Counted from the first letter of the stretch, positions 35,681 through 45,901 are shown. The stretch is DNA of 64,000 nucleotides from Pseudoxanthomonas winnipegensis (GCF_004283755.1 NZ_SHMH01000002.1:583679-647678), one strand, 5' to 3'. The notes: generated by a model not told the origin, from the letters alone. Translations and numbers: made by a program.

Positions 35681-38137
35681 ATGTCGCTGCACGAGTACGC
35701 GCGCAAGCGCCGCTTCGACCAGACGCCCGAGCCGCGCGGCGACGGCAAGGTCGCGCGCCATCGGCCGATCTTCGTGGTGCAGCTGCATCACGCCTCCTCG
35801 CGCCATTACGACTTCCGTCTGGAGGCCGACGGCGTGCTCAAGAGCTGGGCCGTGCCCAAGGGCCCCTCGCTGCGCCCGGGCGAGAAGCGCCTGGCGGTGG
35901 AGGTAGAAGACCATCCGCTGGACTACGCGACCTTCGAGGGCGATATCCCCAAGGGCCACTACGGCGCCGGTCACGTGGACGTGTTCGACCACGGGCACTG
36001 GGCCTGCGAGGGCGATCCGCTGGCGGCGATCGCGGCGGGCAAGCTGGACTTCGTGCTCAGCGGCGACAAGCTCGGCGGCGCCTGGAAGCTGGTGCGCACG
36101 CAGATGAAAGGCCGGCAGAAGCAATGGCTGCTGATCAAGCGCGACGACGCGTTCGCGGCCGATGCGGAGGCCGACGACCTGGTCGATGGCGCCGCGTCCA
36201 AGCCGAACGTTCCGGCGCGGTCGAAGGCGCGCGCCAAGGCGGCGCGACCCCGCAAGGCCGCGCCGCGTGCCGCGAGCAAGCGCGGCGCCGATGTGCGCCG
36301 GCGCGCGCTGGCCCTGGAAGGCGCACGCGATGCGCCGTATCCGGCTGGCTTCGCCGCGCAGCTGTGCACGCTGCGCGCGCAGCCGCCGGCCGGCGAGGAC
36401 TGGCTGCACGAGATCAAGTGGGACGGCTACCGGCTACTGGCCGACCTGGTCGATGGCCAGGTGCGGCTGCGCTCGCGCAACGGCCTGGACTGGAACGCCA
36501 CCTTTCCCGAGGTGGTCGAGGCCGTGCACGCGCTGCCGGTGGACGACGCGCGCCTGGATGGCGAGCTGGTGGTGATCGACGAACAGGGCCGCAGCGATTT
36601 CGCCGCCCTGCAGCGCAGCATCGAGGGCACTTCCAAGGCGCCGCTGCGCTATCTGGTGTTCGACCTGCCCGGCGTGGCCGGCGTCGACATCAGCCGCGCG
36701 CCGCTGGCCGAGCGCAAGGCGCTGCTCAAGACGCTGATCGGCCCCAAGCCCGGCCTGATCGCCTACAGCGAGCATGTGATCGGCCATGGCCAGGAGGTCT
36801 TCGCCGCCAGTGGCAAGGCCGGGCTGGAAGGCATCGTCAGCAAGCGTGCCAATGCGCCGTATGTGGGTCAGCGCAGCGGCACCTGGATCAAGACCAAGCA
36901 CGAGCAGTCCGACGAGTTCGCCATCGTCGGCTACACCCCGCCCAAGGGTGCGCGCACCGGTTTCGGCTCGCTGCTGCTGGCGCGTCCGCAGGACGGGGCG
37001 CTGCAGTACGTGGGCCGCGTCGGCACCGGCTTCGACGACGCGACGCTGACCGCGCTGCTGAAGACCCTCAAGCCCCTGCACACCGACAAGGCCGCCGTGG
37101 CGCTGCCGGCGCACGTGCCGTTCAACGCGCGCTCCGTGCACTGGGTCAGGCCGCAGCTGGTGGCCGAGGTGGCCTATCGCGGCTGGGGCAAGGAGGGTCT
37201 GCTGCGCCAGGCTGCCTTCCTGCGACTGCGCGAGGACAAGTCGATGGTGGACATCAAGCAGGACGCCGTCGCGCCGGAGCAGGCGGTGACGATCACCCAT
37301 CCCGAGCGCGTCGTGTACCCGGCCGACGGCATCACCAAGGGCCAGGTCGCCGACTACTACCGCCGCATCGCACCGCTGCTGCTGCCCGAACTGGCGGGCC
37401 GGCCGCTGTCGCTGCTGCGCTGCCCGGATGGCGCCGGCGGGCAATGCTTCTTCCAGAAGCATCACGCCGCCGCGCTCGGTCCGGGCGTGCACGCGATCCC
37501 GCTGCGGCAGAAGAGCGGCAAGGAGGACTACCTCTACGTCGAGGATGTGGAAGGTGTGCTGGCGCTGGTGCAGATGAACACGCTGGAGCTGCATCCCTGG
37601 GGCTCGACCGTGGCCGCGCCGGAGCGGCCGGACCGGCTGGTGTTCGACCTCGATCCCGGGCCGGGCGTGTCCTGGGCGGCGACCAAGGACGCCGCGCGCG
37701 AGGTGCGCGAGAACCTGCGCCAGACCGGGCTGGAGAGCTTCGTACGCTTGTCCGGCGGCAAGGGGCTGCACGTGGTGGTGCCGATCACGCCGGGGCCGGA
37801 TTGGGACACGGCCAAGGCCTTCTGCGAGGCCTTCGCCAATGCGATGGCCCAGCACCGACCGACGCTGTACATCGCCACGATGAGCAAGGCCAAGCGCGAG
37901 GGGCGGATCTTTATCGACTGGCTGCGCAACGGGCGCGGCAACACCAGCGTGTGCAGCTGGTCGCTGCGCGCCCGCGAGCACGCCACCGTGGCCGTGCCAC
38001 TGCGCTGGGAGGACCTGGGTCGGATCACCTCGCCGGGCCAGTTCACCCTGGACAAGGCGCTGCAGCGCGCCGCGCGCCTCAAGGCCGATCCCTGGGCGGA
38101 CATCGGCAAGATCAGGCAATCCCTGCCCAAGGGCTGA
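35681..38137 (+). CDS. ligD: Multifunctional DNA ligase D
   Basis: An 818-residue ATP-dependent repair ligase. Order of domains: N-terminal 3'-phosphoesterase (about 1-165, HHASSRHYDFRLE, GHYGAGHVDVFDHG), a basic linker, the ligase domain (about 220-510) with the nucleotidyl-lysine motif EIKWDGYR near 246 and GIVSKR...WIKTKH, and the C-terminal primase-polymerase domain (about 540-818) with the catalytic FDLDPGPG near 656-658 and SGGKGLHVVVP. All three activities look intact. With Ku it performs end joining, filling and processing termini before sealing. Confidence 0.97.
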   Translation: MSLHEYARKRRFDQTPEPRGDGKVARHRPIFVVQLHHASSRHYDFRLEADGVLKSWAVPKGPSLRPGEKRLAVEVEDHPLDYATFEGDIPKGHYGAGHVDVFDHGHWACEGDPLAAIAAGKLDFVLSGDKLGGAWKLVRTQMKGRQKQWLLIKRDDAFAADAEADDLVDGAASKPNVPARSKARAKAARPRKAAPRAASKRGADVRRRALALEGARDAPYPAGFAAQLCTLRAQPPAGEDWLHEIKWDGYRLLADLVDGQVRLRSRNGLDWNATFPEVVEAVHALPVDDARLDGELVVIDEQGRSDFAALQRSIEGTSKAPLRYLVFDLPGVAGVDISRAPLAERKALLKTLIGPKPGLIAYSEHVIGHGQEVFAASGKAGLEGIVSKRANAPYVGQRSGTWIKTKHEQSDEFAIVGYTPPKGARTGFGSLLLARPQDGALQYVGRVGTGFDDATLTALLKTLKPLHTDKAAVALPAHVPFNARSVHWVRPQLVAEVAYRGWGKEGLLRQAAFLRLREDKSMVDIKQDAVAPEQAVTITHPERVVYPADGITKGQVADYYRRIAPLLLPELAGRPLSLLRCPDGAGGQCFFQKHHAAALGPGVHAIPLRQKSGKEDYLYVEDVEGVLALVQMNTLELHPWGSTVAAPERPDRLVFDLDPGPGVSWAATKDAAREVRENLRQTGLESFVRLSGGKGLHVVVPITPGPDWDTAKAFCEAFANAMAQHRPTLYIATMSKAKREGRIFIDWLRNGRGNTSVCSWSLRAREHATVAVPLRWEDLGRITSPGQFTLDKALQRAARLKADPWADIGKIRQSLPKG

Positions 38138-38221
38138 GGCGACGGTCCGTCCCACCGGCGCCGTTGAGGCGCGCGCCGCGGCGCGCTGCAATGCGCACCT
38201 GACTTGGCACAGGAGAAGGGC

Positions 38222-38899
38222 ATGAGCGCGGTTCCCGACAGCATCGGCCGCCCGGTGCGCGTGGATTTCGTTTCCGACGTGGTCTGCCCGTGGTGCGCCA
38301 TCGGCCTGGCCTCGCTGCTGACCGCCGCCCAGCGCATCGAGGGGCTGCAGCTGGACCTGCATTTCCAGCCGTTCGAACTGGACCCGGATCTGGCGCCCGG
38401 CGGCGAGGACCTGCAGCAGCGGCTGATGCGCAAGTACGGCATGAGCGCCGAGCAGTACAGGGCCAACAGCGAGGCGATCCGTGCGCGCGGGGCCGAGCTG
38501 GGTTTCGTCTTCGACCTGGACAAGCGCACGCGCAGCTTCAACACCTTCGATGCGCACCGGCTGCTGCACTGGGCCGGAGAACGGGACGATGCCCAGGCGC
38601 AGCTGCGGCTCAAGCAGGCGCTGCTGACGGCGTACTTCACCGAAGGCCGGGACGTGTCCGATCACGCGGTGCTCGTCGAGATCGTCGCGCAGGCCGGACT
38701 GCCGGCTGACGAGGCCCGCGCGGTGCTGGGCAGCGACCGCTACGCGCAGGCCGTGCGCCAGGACGAGGCGCACTGGCGCCAGGCCGGCATCAGCGCGGTG
38801 CCCTCGCTGGTGTTCAACCAGCAGCACCTGCTGCAGGGCGGCCAGCCGGTGGACACCTTCGAGCAGGCCCTGCGGCAGCTGTCGGGGATCGTGGGGTAG
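38222..38899 (+). CDS. DsbA-family (FrnE-like) oxidoreductase
   Basis: A 225-residue thioredoxin-fold protein without a signal peptide, so probably cytosolic. The redox motif is CPWC in VDFVSDVVCPWCAIGLASL. The helical insertion and the cis-proline segment ISAVPSLVFNQQHLLQGGQPVDTFEQAL are typical of FrnE/2-hydroxychromene isomerase-like DsbA proteins. The substrate is unknown; some relatives act in stress protection. CAGGAGAAGGGC precedes ATG 38222. It is co-directional with ligD, 84 bases downstream. Confidence 0.93.
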   Translation: MSAVPDSIGRPVRVDFVSDVVCPWCAIGLASLLTAAQRIEGLQLDLHFQPFELDPDLAPGGEDLQQRLMRKYGMSAEQYRANSEAIRARGAELGFVFDLDKRTRSFNTFDAHRLLHWAGERDDAQAQLRLKQALLTAYFTEGRDVSDHAVLVEIVAQAGLPADEARAVLGSDRYAQAVRQDEAHWRQAGISAVPSLVFNQQHLLQGGQPVDTFEQALRQLSGIVG

Positions 38900-38940
38900 C
38901 GCCGACGCCTTCTGCATCAAGCGCTGGGAACCCGCCGTCC

Positions 38941-39153
38941 CTACCCGTGCCGCGACACCAGCACCGCCTCGCAGCCGGCCATGTCCATCACCACGCCACT
39001 GCGGATGCCGTGGCGCTGGTGCAGGGTGGCGGCGATCAGCGCGGCGGTGTGCAGCGCCTCCTCGCGATCCTCGAAGAACTGGCGGCCTTGGTCGCCTTCA
39101 TAGAGCTGCCAGCCCTGTTCGCGCGCGGCGACGGTGAGCAGGAGACGCTGCAT
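38941..39153 (-). CDS. Small DUF2188-like hypothetical protein
   Basis: A 70-residue soluble protein (MQRLLLTVAAREQGWQLYEGDQGRQFFEDREEALHTAALIAATLHQRHG...VVMDMAGCEAVLVSRHG). The pattern of a strand, W-x-L, then E-A followed by a helix recalls DUF2188-type small proteins, but I am not certain. A strong GAGGTGA site lies just before the ATG at 39153, which supports a real gene. Confidence 0.7.
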   Translation of the reverse strand: MQRLLLTVAAREQGWQLYEGDQGRQFFEDREEALHTAALIAATLHQRHGIRSGVVMDMAGCEAVLVSRHG

Positions 39154-39337
39154 GGGGTCACCTCATGGCACCGGGGGATGCCGGAGGGCAGCGTGATCCG
39201 TGACGGAGTTGTCTACACTCGGGCGGCGCCCCGTCGCCGTGTAGGAAAAGTCCGATGCGTGCCGACCGCAGGCCTCGACGCGCCGTTACGGGGCCGTTCG
39301 CCAGCATCGCGGTCTTTCCCTCGACAAGACCCCGCGC

Positions 39338-39625
39338 ATGAGCCAGCTCGCCGATCGCGTGCACACCGATCCGATCGAAATCGCACGTCTGGAAACCCTG
39401 ATCACCGAACTCCCCTCCGAAGCCAGGGTCGTCCTGACCCTGGATGACGGGCGCGAGCTGCGCGGCACCGTGACCGTGCGGCCCACCGTACAGCTGTTCC
39501 GCGACTATGACGGCAACGAGGGCAACAACGCGCTGCTGCGCCTGGACGACATCGACCATCCCGCGCATGCGCAATACGTATGGCTGGACCAGGTGCGCAA
39601 GGTCGTGCCGCTGGGCACCTCCTGA
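39338..39625 (+). CDS. DUF3247 family protein
   Basis: A 95-residue soluble protein (MSQLADRVHTDPIEIARLETLITELPSEARVVLTLDDGRELRGTVTVRPTVQLFRDYDGNEGNNALLRLDDID...YVWLDQVRKVVPL). DUF3247 is largely confined to Xanthomonadaceae and has an Sm-like small-barrel appearance. Function is unknown. The ribosome site is weak (AAGAC). It is convergent with the gene at 39679. Confidence 0.93.
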   Translation: MSQLADRVHTDPIEIARLETLITELPSEARVVLTLDDGRELRGTVTVRPTVQLFRDYDGNEGNNALLRLDDIDHPAHAQYVWLDQVRKVVPLGTS

Positions 39626-39678
39626 GTCGCGCCGGCCCTGGCGAATCCGGGCGGGCAGGGCCCGCCCGGAACGCGGGC

Positions 39679-39945
39679 TTATTCGACCGGCTGGGGCGAG
39701 GCCTCGAAGCGCCGCGCGTAGCCGCGCTCCTCGGCGACCCGCTGGACTTCCTCGCTGGGCAGGTCAGGCGCGCCATAAACCGCGTAGACCACCGCGTCGT
39801 CCGGGGCGTGCTTGCCGACCAGGTGCAGGCGGTAGCGGGGATGGCCGGTATGGCCGTTCTCGGGGTAGTGGACCGGCGGCTGTGGGCCGTCCAGATCCAT
39901 TTCGCTGTTGTCCACGACGCCACCGACAAACAGGGCACGCAACAT
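39679..39945 (-). CDS. Hypothetical protein of 88 residues
   Basis: I do not recognise the family. The small soluble protein (MLRALFVGGVVDNSEMDLDG...YRLHLVGKHAPDDAVVYAVYGAPDLPSEEVQRVAEERGYARRFEA) has a mixed alpha/beta pattern and neither signal peptide nor cysteine. CGGAGCGTTCCC precedes ATG 39945, which supports translation. It lies downstream of tesA on the same strand, 145 bases away. Confidence 0.68.
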   Translation of the reverse strand: MLRALFVGGVVDNSEMDLDGPQPPVHYPENGHTGHPRYRLHLVGKHAPDDAVVYAVYGAPDLPSEEVQRVAEERGYARRFEASPQPVE

Positions 39946-40089
39946 GGGAACGCTCCGCTGGGGAAGTCGGTCCGATCATGGGTGGGGCGATGTTTCCCAG
40001 GCATGAAGCGGGCATTGGAGAAATGCGAAGACGGTCCCGGGGGCGCTGCAGCGACGCAGCCCCGTGCCGGGGTCCGGCACGGGCGAACC

Positions 40090-40740
40090 TTACTTCAGCA
40101 TCGGCGCCAGCGCCGGCCAGACGTGGTCGCGGATCGCCGGCTGCGCGGCCGCGGTGGGGTGCAGGTTGTCGGGCTGGAAGTTGGCCCGATCGCTGGCGAT
40201 GGGCTCGAGGAAGAACGGCACGAAGGCCGTCTTGTATTGTTTAGCCAGCGCACTGAACGTGTCGGCGAACCCCTGCGTGTAGTCGCGGCCCAGGTTGGGC
40301 GGCATGCGCATGCCCAGCACCAGCACCTTGGCCCCGGCGCCCTGCGAGGCCCGGATCATCTTGTCCAGATTGGCCTTGGTCTGCGCCAGCGGCAGGCCGC
40401 GCAGGCCGTCGTTGGCGCCCAGTTCGATCACCACCACTGCCGGCTTGACCCGCTGCAGCTGGGCGCCGATGCGTGCCGCGCCGCCGGCGCTGGTCTCGCC
40501 GCTGACGCTGGCGTTGACCAGCGTCCAGCCGGGCGCCTCGCGGCTGAGCTTGACCGAGGTCAGCGGCACCCAGCCCTCGCGCGGGCCCAGGCCGTAGCCT
40601 GCCGAGAGCGAGTCGCCCATCACCAGCACGGTCTTGCCGCCGGCAGGCGTTTGGGCCAACGCAGGTGGCATGAATGTCAGCACGCACAGCGCCAGCGCCC
40701 ATTGCATGGCGCGCGCGATGGCCGCATAAGCTGAAGGCAT
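40090..40740 (-). CDS. tesA: SGNH-hydrolase arylesterase/acyl-CoA thioesterase I
   Basis: Periplasmic lipase-like esterase of 216 residues. A signal peptide (MQWALALCVLTFMPPALAQ) precedes block I with the catalytic serine (VLVMGDSLSAGYGL), block III with the oxyanion Asn (VVIELGANDGLRG), and block V with the Asp-His pair (NFQPDNLHPTAAAQ). GGGAAAGATGACA precedes ATG 40740; ATG 40746 is a possible alternative. It is divergent from the ybbA-like ATPase gene, the same tesA/ybbA/ybbP arrangement as in E. coli. Confidence 0.95.
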   Translation of the reverse strand: MPSAYAAIARAMQWALALCVLTFMPPALAQTPAGGKTVLVMGDSLSAGYGLGPREGWVPLTSVKLSREAPGWTLVNASVSGETSAGGAARIGAQLQRVKPAVVVIELGANDGLRGLPLAQTKANLDKMIRASQGAGAKVLVLGMRMPPNLGRDYTQGFADTFSALAKQYKTAFVPFFLEPIASDRANFQPDNLHPTAAAQPAIRDHVWPALAPMLK

Positions 40741-40774
40741 TGTCATCTTTCCCGTTCCCGAAGACTTTCTCATC

Positions 40775-41497
40775 ATGGCCGACGCCGCCTTGCCGCACGC
40801 TGACACCTCCCTCACTTCCCGGCGCATGCCGGTGCTGCAGGTCCAGGCGCTGGGCAAGCAGGTTCGACTGCCCGGCAGCACGCTGACCATCCTCGACGCT
40901 GTGTCCTTCGAGATCGCTCCTGGCGATACGGTGGCCATCGTCGGCGCCTCGGGCTCGGGCAAGAGCACGCTGCTCTCGCTGCTGGCCGGGCTGGATGTGC
41001 CCAGCAGCGGCACGGTCACGCTCGACGGGGCGGTGCTCTCGGCGCTGGACGAGGACGGGCGGGCGAAGGTGCGCGGGGAGAAGGTGGGCTTCGTGTTCCA
41101 AAACTTCCAGCTGCTGCCCTCGCTGACGGCGCTGGAGAACGTGATGCTGCCGCTGGAGCTGCGCGGCGATGCCGATCCACAGGCCCCGGCCGAACGCATC
41201 CTGGACGAGGTCGGCCTGTCCGGTCGCCTGGGCCACTACCCGCGCCAGCTGTCCGGCGGCGAGCAGCAGCGCGTGGCGCTGGCGCGCGCCTTCGTGACCC
41301 GGCCGGCGCTGCTGTTCGCCGACGAGCCCACCGGCAACCTGGACCAGCGCACCGGTCATGCCATCGAGGAACTGCTGTTCGCGCTCAACGCCCAGGCCGG
41401 CACCACGCTGGTGCTGGTCACCCACGATGAGGCGCTGGCCGCGCGCTGCACGCGCGTGCTGCGCCTGGACAACGGCGTGCTGGTGGCCGGCGCATGA
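40775..41497 (+). CDS. ABC transporter ATP-binding protein, YbbA/LolD type
   Basis: A 240-residue ATPase subunit. Walker A is [20 protein letters not shown], the Q-loop is in [21 protein letters not shown], the signature is [15 protein letters not shown], Walker B is [13 protein letters not shown], and the switch is [11 protein letters not shown]. The sequence belongs with MacB/LolD/YbbA-type subunits. It overlaps the permease gene start by four bases (41494-41497). An upstream Met-rich polar extension of about 17 residues precedes the conserved part; MPVLQVQ (40826) could be the true start. Confidence 0.93.
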   Translation: MADAALPHADTSLTSRRMPVLQVQALGKQVRLPGSTLTILDAVSFEIAPGDTVAIVGASGSGKSTLLSLLAGLDVPSSGTVTLDGAVLSALDEDGRAKVRGEKVGFVFQNFQLLPSLTALENVMLPLELRGDADPQAPAERILDEVGLSGRLGHYPRQLSGGEQQRVALARAFVTRPALLFADEPTGNLDQRTGHAIEELLFALNAQAGTTLVLVTHDEALAARCTRVLRLDNGVLVAGA

Positions 41498-44000
41498 ACA
41501 CCTTGCGCCTGGCCTGGCGCCAGCTGCGGCGCGACCTGGTCGCGGGCGAGATCCGCATCCTGCTGGCCGCGCTGGTGCTGGCGGTGGTGGCGGTGAGTTC
41601 GGTGGGCTTCGTCACCGACCGCGCCGGGCGCGCGCTGGCGATCGAAGCCAACCGCCTGCTCGGCGGCGATGTGGTGGTGCGCGGCGATGCGCCCATCGGC
41701 GGCACGATCCTGGAGGGGGCCAAGGCCAGCGGCCTGCGCAGCGCGCAGACCACCGAGCTCAACACCATGATTCGCGTCGGGCAGGGCGAGGACGCGCAAC
41801 TGCGGCTGGGCGATCTGCGCGCGCTGGGCGCGGGCTTTCCGCTGCGCGGCAGCTTCACCCTGGTCGATGCGGCCACGCCCGGCGAGCACCCGGCCGCGGC
41901 ATCCCCGCGCGCGGCACGCTGTGGATGACCCGCGCCGGCGCCGACACGCTGGGCGCCAGGCTCGGCGATCGCGTCAGCCTGGGCGATGCGACGCTGACGC
42001 TGGTCGCGCTGGTGACCCAGGAGCCCGATGCCGCGCTGGATTACTTCAACGTCGCGCCCAAGGTCTTCCTCAACGCCGACGACCTGCCCGCCACCGGGCT
42101 GGTGCAGCTGGGCAGCCGCATCGGCTACCGGCTGGTGGTGGCCGGCGACGCCGGCGCGGTGGAGCGCTTCACCGCGACCGCGCGTGAGGCGCTGGGTCGC
42201 GGCCAGCGCCTGGAGACCATCCAGGACGCGCGCCCGGAAGTGCGCTCGGCGCTGGATCGCGCCAGCCGCTTCCTCGGCCTGGCCGCGCTGGTCTCGGTGA
42301 TCCTGGCGGCGGTGGCCGTGGCGATGGCCGCGCGCCGGCACAGCGAGCGGCACCTGTCCGGTGTGGCGGTCATGCGCTGCCTGGGCGCGCAGCAGTCGCG
42401 GCTGGTCGGCATCCACGTGGGCGAGCTGGTCCTGCTGGGGCTGATCGCCTGCACGGTCGGCGTGGCCATCGCCTTCGCCCTGCAGTGGGCCATCGGCGGC
42501 TGGCTGGCCCAAGCCTTGAAGGTGGCGATCCCGCCGGCGGGCTGGCTGCCGGTGCTGCGCGGCTACGGCGTCGGCCTGGTCGTGCTGCTGGCCTTCGGCG
42601 CGCCGCCGGTGCTGGCGCTGCGCCGGGTGCCGGCGCTGCGCGTGCTGCGCCGGGACCTGGACCCGACCGAACCCAGCGCCTGGCTGGTCGGGCTGGCCGG
42701 CCTGATCGGCCTGGGCGCGCTGCTGTGGTGGCAGGCCGGCTCGGCCACGCTGGGCCTGGCCATGCTGGCCGGCATCGCCGCCACGCTGGCGGTGCTGGCC
42801 GGGCTGGCGCTGCTGCTGATCCTGGCCGTGCGCCGCCTGCGTCGCCGCCTGCGCGGTGCGCTGCGCTACGGGCTGGCCAACGTCAGCCGCCGCGCCGGTA
42901 CCGGCATCGCGCAGATCGCCGCCCTGGGCCTGGGGCTGATGGCCCTGCTGCTGCTGACCTTCGTGCGCACCGACCTGCTCAACCGCTGGCAGGTGGCGCT
43001 GCAGGCCGATGCGCCCAACCGCTTCATCATCAACGTGCAGGACGACCAGGTGCCGTCGGTGTCCGAGTTCATCGCCCGCCAGGGCCTGGGCGCGCCGACG
43101 CTGTTCCCGATGGTGCGCGGCCGCCTGGTGACCCATAACGGCGAGGCGACCAGCGGCGCCCGCTACGCCGACGAGGAGGCGCGGCGCCGCGCCGAACGCG
43201 AGTTCAATCTCTCCACCGCGGCCACGCTGCGCGAGGACAACAAGGTGACCGCCGGCCGGTTCTGGGGGGCGGCGCCAACGTCGGGCACCGAGCTGTCCGT
43301 CGAGGAGGGTTTCGCCGAGCAGCTGGGCTGGAAGCTCGGCGACACGGTCAGCTTCGATATCGCCGGTCAGACGTTGCAAGGCAGGATCACCAGCCTGCGC
43401 AAGGTGGACTGGGAGAGCTTCAAGCCCAACTTCTTCGTGCTGGTCTCGCCCGGCGTGCTGCAGGACTACGCGGCCAGCCACATCACCGCCGTGCGCGTGC
43501 CGCCCGACCATCCGCGCTTCACCGCGCAGCTGGTGCAGGCCTTCCCCAACCTGTCGGTGATCGACATCGACCAGGTGCTGACCCAGGTGCGCAGCACCGC
43601 CGACCAGGTCAGCACGGTGGTGCAGGTGGTGTTCTGGTTCTCGCTGGCGGCCGGCCTGCTGGTGCTGATGGCCGCGGTCAGCGCCAGCCAGGACGAGCGC
43701 CTGCTCGAGGGCGGGGTGATGCGCGTGCTCGGCGGCAGCCGGCGCCAGCTGCGCGCCGCGCAGGCCTCCGAGTTCGCCGCCATCGGCCTGCTCTCCGGCC
43801 TGGTGGCGGCCATCGCCGCCTCGGTGCTGTCCGGAGTGGTCGCGGTGCGGGTGTTCGACCTGCCGTGGCAGCCGAACTGGACGCTGGCCGTGGTCGGCGG
43901 CGCGCTGGGCATGCTGGCCGCGCTGATCGCCGGCCTGATCGCCACGCGCAAGGTGCTCGACGCCCCGCCGTCGGTGACGCTGCGCGAGCTGCAGGGGTAG
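41494..44000 (+). pseudogene. YbbP-like ABC transporter permease (FtsX/MacB fold), split by a frameshift
   Basis: The frame from 41494 encodes [34 protein letters not shown] and a periplasmic start, then fails after GEHPAA near 41893-41900. The -1 frame continues exactly with GIPARGTLWMTRAGADTL and runs to 44000 (ending SVTLRELQG). Adding one base would restore a protein of about 835 residues, matching YbbP length, with two FtsX-type transmembrane bundles and periplasmic domains. The break lies in a GC-rich run (CCGGCCGCGGCATCCCCGCG). True decay and an assembly indel are both possible. It is coupled with the ATPase gene by an ATGA overlap. Confidence 0.88.
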
Positions 44001-44010
44001 GGCCGCTCCC

Positions 44011-44107
44011 CTGTAGAGCGGAGCTTGCTCCGCTGGGGCTTTCCCAAGAACCGAACGAAGAGCAGCGGAGTCCCCAAGAGGGGATTGCCACAAGCTCCGC
44101 TCTACAG
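44011..44107 (-). repeat. Inverted-repeat element, copy 2 (reverse of 33914-34027)
   Basis: The left part CTGTAGAGCGGAGCTTG plus CTCCGCTG (44011-44035) pairs with the ends of the right arm 44063-44107, leaving 20 bases of the right arm unpaired. The right arm shares CAGCGGAGTCCCCAAGAGGG with copy 1, and the loop reversed reads CTCTTCGTTCGGTT as in copy 1. One arm has therefore lost about 20 bases relative to copy 1. Confidence 0.8.
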
Positions 44108-44212
44108 GCAGGCGGCGAGGTGATGCTCCCGCAGCGCGGCGCCGCCGCTCGTTCACCCTGCACCGACTGCCGTCTTCACACAATCGCGGACCTGTCTCAA
44201 GGCCTGGCCCGC

Positions 44213-45901
44213 ATGACCGAACCATCCGCGTCCGCTCCCGGCGATCCGTCCGCCGCCCCGCACAGCGAGGGCGCGATGGAGCGGCGCAAGCAGATCATGA
44301 AGTTCCTGTTCCGGTACCGCCGTTCCGGTGTGTTTTCCGGCTTCTCGCAGGACGCGCTGCTGCAGGCCGCCACCGTCGACGACGGCACGCCGGACGAGTT
44401 CAGCCGCGACCTCGAGGCGCTGGGCCCGACCTTCATCAAGCTGGGCCAGATGCTGTCCACGCGCCCGGACATCGTGCCGCCGGCCTACGCGGTGGCGCTG
44501 GAGCGCATGCAGGAGGACGTCTCGCCGGTGCCGGCCGAGCAGATCCGCCTGGCGCTGGAGGCCGAGCTGGGCGTTCGCCTGAGCAAGATCTTCGAGGACT
44601 TCGATCCTGAGCCGCTGGGCACCGCCTCGCTGGCGCAGGTGCACCGCGCCGTGCTGCGCGACGGCACGGTGGTGGCGGTGAAGGTGCAGAAGCCCGGCGT
44701 GGCCCAGCGCCTGCTGTCGGACCTGTCGATGCTGCGCTCGATCGCCGGCGCGGCCGACCGGCTGACCAAGGTCGGTCGCAACCTGCGCTTCTCCGACTGG
44801 CTGGAGGAGTTCGGCCGCACCCTGGTGGCCGAGCTGGACTATGTGGCCGAGGCGGAGAACCTGGAGCGCTTCGCCACCCACCTGAAGGATCACCCGGAAC
44901 TGCTGGTGCCGCGCCCGGTATGGGACCTGACCCGCCGCCGCGTGCTGACCATGGAACTGGTGCAGGGCGTGCGCGTGGACCAGATTTCGCCCCTGCGCCG
45001 CACCGAGCATTCGATGCTGCCGCTGTCGGCGGCGCTGCTGCGCGGCTACATCGACCAGATCTTCGTCTACGGCGAGATCCACGCCGACCCGCATCCGGGC
45101 AACCTGCGCGTCACCCCGGACAACCGGCTGGCGATCTTCGACCTGGGCATGGTCGCCAACGTGCCGCCGGGCCAGCGCGAGACCCTGCTCAAGCTGCTGT
45201 TCGCCGCGGTCGACGGGCGCGGCGAGCAGGTCGCGCGCGAGATGCTGGCCCTGGGCACGCAGCTGGAGGACTTCGACGGCGAGCGCTTCAACCGCGAGAT
45301 CGGCCAGCTGATCAGCCGCTACTCCGCGCACAGCGCCACCAGCTCCGAAGGCCGCGTGGTGCTGGACCTGGTCCGCATCGCCATGGCCTGCGGCCTGCGC
45401 ACGCCGCCGGAGCTGTCGATGCTGGGCAAGGCCCTGCTGAACCTGGACACGGTGTGCCGCGCGCTGTCGCCCGAGCTGGATGCCAAGGCCGTGGTCGAAG
45501 GCCATCTGCAGCACGTCATGCGCGCCCGCCTGCGCCAGTCGTTCTCCTCGCCCAACATGGCCAGCGAGCTGATGGACCTGCAGACGCTGGCCCGCGAAGG
45601 CCCGCGCCGCGTGTCGGACATCCTGGGCCTGCTTTCGGAGAACAAGATGCAGGTGCGCATCTCCGGGCTGGAGGAATCGCACCTGATGGAGAGCCTGCAG
45701 AAGATCGCCAACCGCGTGGCCGCCGGCGTGGTCACCGCCGCGCTGATCCTGGCCTCGGCGCTGATGATGCGCATCCCCACCGCCAGCACGCTGTTCGGCT
45801 ATCCCACCATCGCCCTGATCCTGTTCTTCATCGGCGCCGTGCTCGGTGCCAGCATCGTGATCAGCGCGCTGCTGGGGGATCGGAAGGTCAGGAGCAGATA
45901 A
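44213..45901 (+). CDS. ubiB: UbiB/ABC1-family atypical kinase (AarF)
   Basis: A 562-residue membrane-associated protein kinase-like ATPase required in other bacteria for ubiquinone biosynthesis. The family markers are KxGQ-type ALGPTFIKLGQMLSTRPD, the Ala-rich nucleotide loop GTASLAQVHRA, VAVKVQKPG with the ion-pair lysine, HADPHPGNLRV for the catalytic loop, and IFDLGM for the metal-binding Asp. Two C-terminal transmembrane helices (VVTAALILASALMM and TIALILFFIGAVLGASIVISALL) are typical. The in-frame extension upstream of ATG 44213 runs through the repeat at 44011 and is not coding. No other ubi gene is in the window. Confidence 0.93.
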   Translation: MTEPSASAPGDPSAAPHSEGAMERRKQIMKFLFRYRRSGVFSGFSQDALLQAATVDDGTPDEFSRDLEALGPTFIKLGQMLSTRPDIVPPAYAVALERMQEDVSPVPAEQIRLALEAELGVRLSKIFEDFDPEPLGTASLAQVHRAVLRDGTVVAVKVQKPGVAQRLLSDLSMLRSIAGAADRLTKVGRNLRFSDWLEEFGRTLVAELDYVAEAENLERFATHLKDHPELLVPRPVWDLTRRRVLTMELVQGVRVDQISPLRRTEHSMLPLSAALLRGYIDQIFVYGEIHADPHPGNLRVTPDNRLAIFDLGMVANVPPGQRETLLKLLFAAVDGRGEQVAREMLALGTQLEDFDGERFNREIGQLISRYSAHSATSSEGRVVLDLVRIAMACGLRTPPELSMLGKALLNLDTVCRALSPELDAKAVVEGHLQHVMRARLRQSFSSPNMASELMDLQTLAREGPRRVSDILGLLSENKMQVRISGLEESHLMESLQKIANRVAAGVVTAALILASALMMRIPTASTLFGYPTIALILFFIGAVLGASIVISALLGDRKVRSR

